Source: Arthrinium phaeospermum
Taxonomy: Eukaryota; Ascomycota; Sordariomycetes; Amphisphaeriales; Apiosporaceae
Assembly: GCA_006503535.1 (NCBI GenBank)
Contig: QYRS01000003.1
Location: 4,030,001-4,094,000 of the forward strand
Direction: 5' to 3'
DNA length: 64,000 nt
Positions 62,883-64,000 of the stretch are shown piece by piece; position 1 is the stretch's first letter, and each line of letters begins with the position of its first letter. Both the position numbers and the translations under genes were made by a program. A model generated the notes under the pieces. The model saw nothing but the letters and a program-made list of their open reading frames with translations, was not told the origin of the DNA and ran no database searches.

Positions 62883-63374
62883 CTAAAACCACGACGTCAA
62901 CATGCTGGTCCAGATCATGCTCGATGCCTTATGGTCGCGGTAGTACTGGAGCGTGGCCGCCACCATCAGGGCCTGACGCGCCCAACAGACGAGAACAAGA
63001 GTGATTGCCCACAAGACGACGCTGTGGCTGCGCGCTCGCCGTACCAGTTTGTCCCCGTACCGGGAGAGGGTGAGCGGATACCAGCCGAGGTATTGACAGA
63101 TCTGCACCGTGATGCCGAGCGCGAGGAAGAAGAGGTGGTTCGCGTGGCCCTTGTGCAGCACGGGGAAGCTGGGCGGGTAGAAGGTCTCCGGCGGGAAGAT
63201 GCGGTAGGTGGTGTCGGGGTCGAGGCCGACGAGCTCGAAGACGTCTGTCTCGACTTCGGCCCAGTACGGGGCGATGGGGACGAAGAACGGGTAGATGATG
63301 TGCTTGTCGACGAAGGGCTGGAAGGGGGGCTCCTTGGTGAAGAACCCCAGCAGCGCATACAAGGCGGAAGCCAT
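62883..63374 (-). CDS. Small membrane protein, family 2 member 2
   Basis: A 163-residue frame with the start at MASALYALLGFF; the Met at 63500 was rejected because the added 42 residues lie in a probable 5' UTR. Conserved-looking parts are FFTKEPPFQPFVDKHIIYPF, then YWAEVETDVFELVGLDPDTT and the aromatic/proline segment FPPETFYPPSFPVLHKGHAN. Helices lie at about 80-100 (FFLALGITVQICQYLGW) and 118-140 (VVLWAITLVLVCWARQALMV), with a weaker hydrophobic end. Related to the 61546-62043 protein. Function unknown; probably an endomembrane protein. Confidence 0.65.
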   Translation of the reverse strand: MASALYALLGFFTKEPPFQPFVDKHIIYPFFVPIAPYWAEVETDVFELVGLDPDTTYRIFPPETFYPPSFPVLHKGHANHLFFLALGITVQICQYLGWYPLTLSRYGDKLVRRARSHSVVLWAITLVLVCWARQALMVAATLQYYRDHKASSMIWTSMLTSWF

Positions 63375-63894
63375 CGTGGATGTTGGGATGGGATCGAGTG
63401 GTGCGTAGAGTAGCCGTAGAAGGGACGGAATCGTATGGAACAAGGTGATTACTGGGACACTTGCCCACTCCACGTTTGGGGGAGCCATCGCGCCTTCCAC
63501 ACAACAGCGTCGGAAACGTACTTTCCAAGTAGTGAATTAAACAGACCTGGTAGATTGACAATCACCTAGTTCTCCACCCGTCCAGGCGATTACATGTGTG
63601 TACCTATTTACTGTAATGAATTGGTAGATAAAGAAGCCAGCTGTTAGATAATCGATGCGCCGAGGGAACAGGTTACATACCCACGGAATAATTGACGACG
63701 GGATAGCAGGGTCAAAACAGCCGGACGCGCCATCCTTGACACGCAATCGACCGGTGTCACCATCTCCAAGCTCGTCCTTCGTTTCGGACCCCGAACACGA
63801 ATTGTCCACACAATCGATCCCGGCGATGACAAGTGATCGTGACGAATTAGCTGAAGGACACGAGACCCCTCCCCGAGTGCATTTACCATACAAC
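63375..63894. other. Divergent intergenic region
   Basis: About 520 bases between two divergently oriented start codons, so it probably carries both promoters. Frames present on the - strand show no protein character. Confidence 0.45.
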
Positions 63895-64000
63895 ATGCAG
63901 TCATCTCAATTCGGCCCACCCAACCGGGCCGGGCAATCGGCCGGAGCTCCAGGCGGAGCCCCAGACGGAGGACCACCGGGAGGACCACCTCCAGGAGGAC
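63895..64000 (+). CDS. 5' end of a Gly/Pro-rich protein, cut by the window
   Basis: ATG with A at -3 (CAACATGC) opens 35 codons to the end of the window: MQSSQFGPPNRAGQSAG followed by repeated GG-P-P units. Low-complexity Gly/Pro leaders of this kind precede many fungal regulatory and RNA-associated proteins; too little is present to name it. The clean start and consistent frame suggest a real gene. Confidence 0.45.
   Translation, partial: MQSSQFGPPNRAGQSAGAPGGAPDGGPPGGPPPGG

Overview
The window is a piece of a filamentous ascomycete (Pezizomycotina) genome, most likely a Sordariomycete. The evidence is short GT-AG introns of about 50-180 bases, GC-rich intron-poor coding exons, clear homologues of fungal Bud6/Aip3, Pbp1/ataxin-2, a GT25 glycosyltransferase and an AA11-type LPMO, and a large AT-rich island with the hallmark of repeat-induced point mutation (RIP). 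No virus, tRNA, rRNA or CRISPR feature was recognised. Splice sites and domain calls were made by eye.

Layout. Bases 1-3.6 kb have normal composition but hold mostly damaged or incomplete genes: a protein-kinase C-terminal fragment, a small four-helix membrane protein, and the 5' third of a cytochrome P450 that stops before the heme-binding half. From about 3.6 to 29.95 kb the DNA is almost only A and T, with CpA/TpG nearly absent and CpG surviving, and has no coding capacity: a RIP-mutated repeat block. At 30.3 kb an intact DUF4267-type membrane protein gene starts within about 350 bases of its edge. From 31.7 to 35.4 kb lies a cluster of broken small genes, including two copies of a 76-80-codon membrane peptide (one intact, one with an in-frame stop) and relics of small secreted-type proteins.

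From 37.4 kb the sequence is ordinary euchromatin: a two-exon GT25-family type II membrane glycosyltransferase (37.4-38.8 kb, +); a second member of the four-helix family seen at 1.3 kb (39.2-39.7 kb, -); the polarity factor Bud6/Aip3 (41.0-44.3 kb, -); a 9 kb stretch with no supported gene, whose last part is the leader of the next gene; a four-exon ataxin-2/Pbp1 homologue (53.5-56.5 kb, +) that keeps LsmAD and PAM2 but has no visible LSm (SM-ATX) domain; an AA11-like LPMO with a long Ser/Thr linker and a C-terminal cysteine module (59.0-60.8 kb, +); two divergent members of another small membrane-protein family (61.5-62.0 and 62.9-63.4 kb, -) with a third, frame-broken candidate between them; and the first codons of a Gly/Pro-rich protein running off the right end.

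The housekeeping genes (Bud6, ataxin-2) and the accessory material (P450 fragment, small membrane families, secreted-peptide relics) are spatially separated, with the accessory genes clustering beside the RIP island. The most interesting points are the ataxin-2 without its LSm domain, the duplicated and decaying membrane-peptide/secreted-peptide cluster at the island edge, and the two lineage-specific small membrane-protein families.
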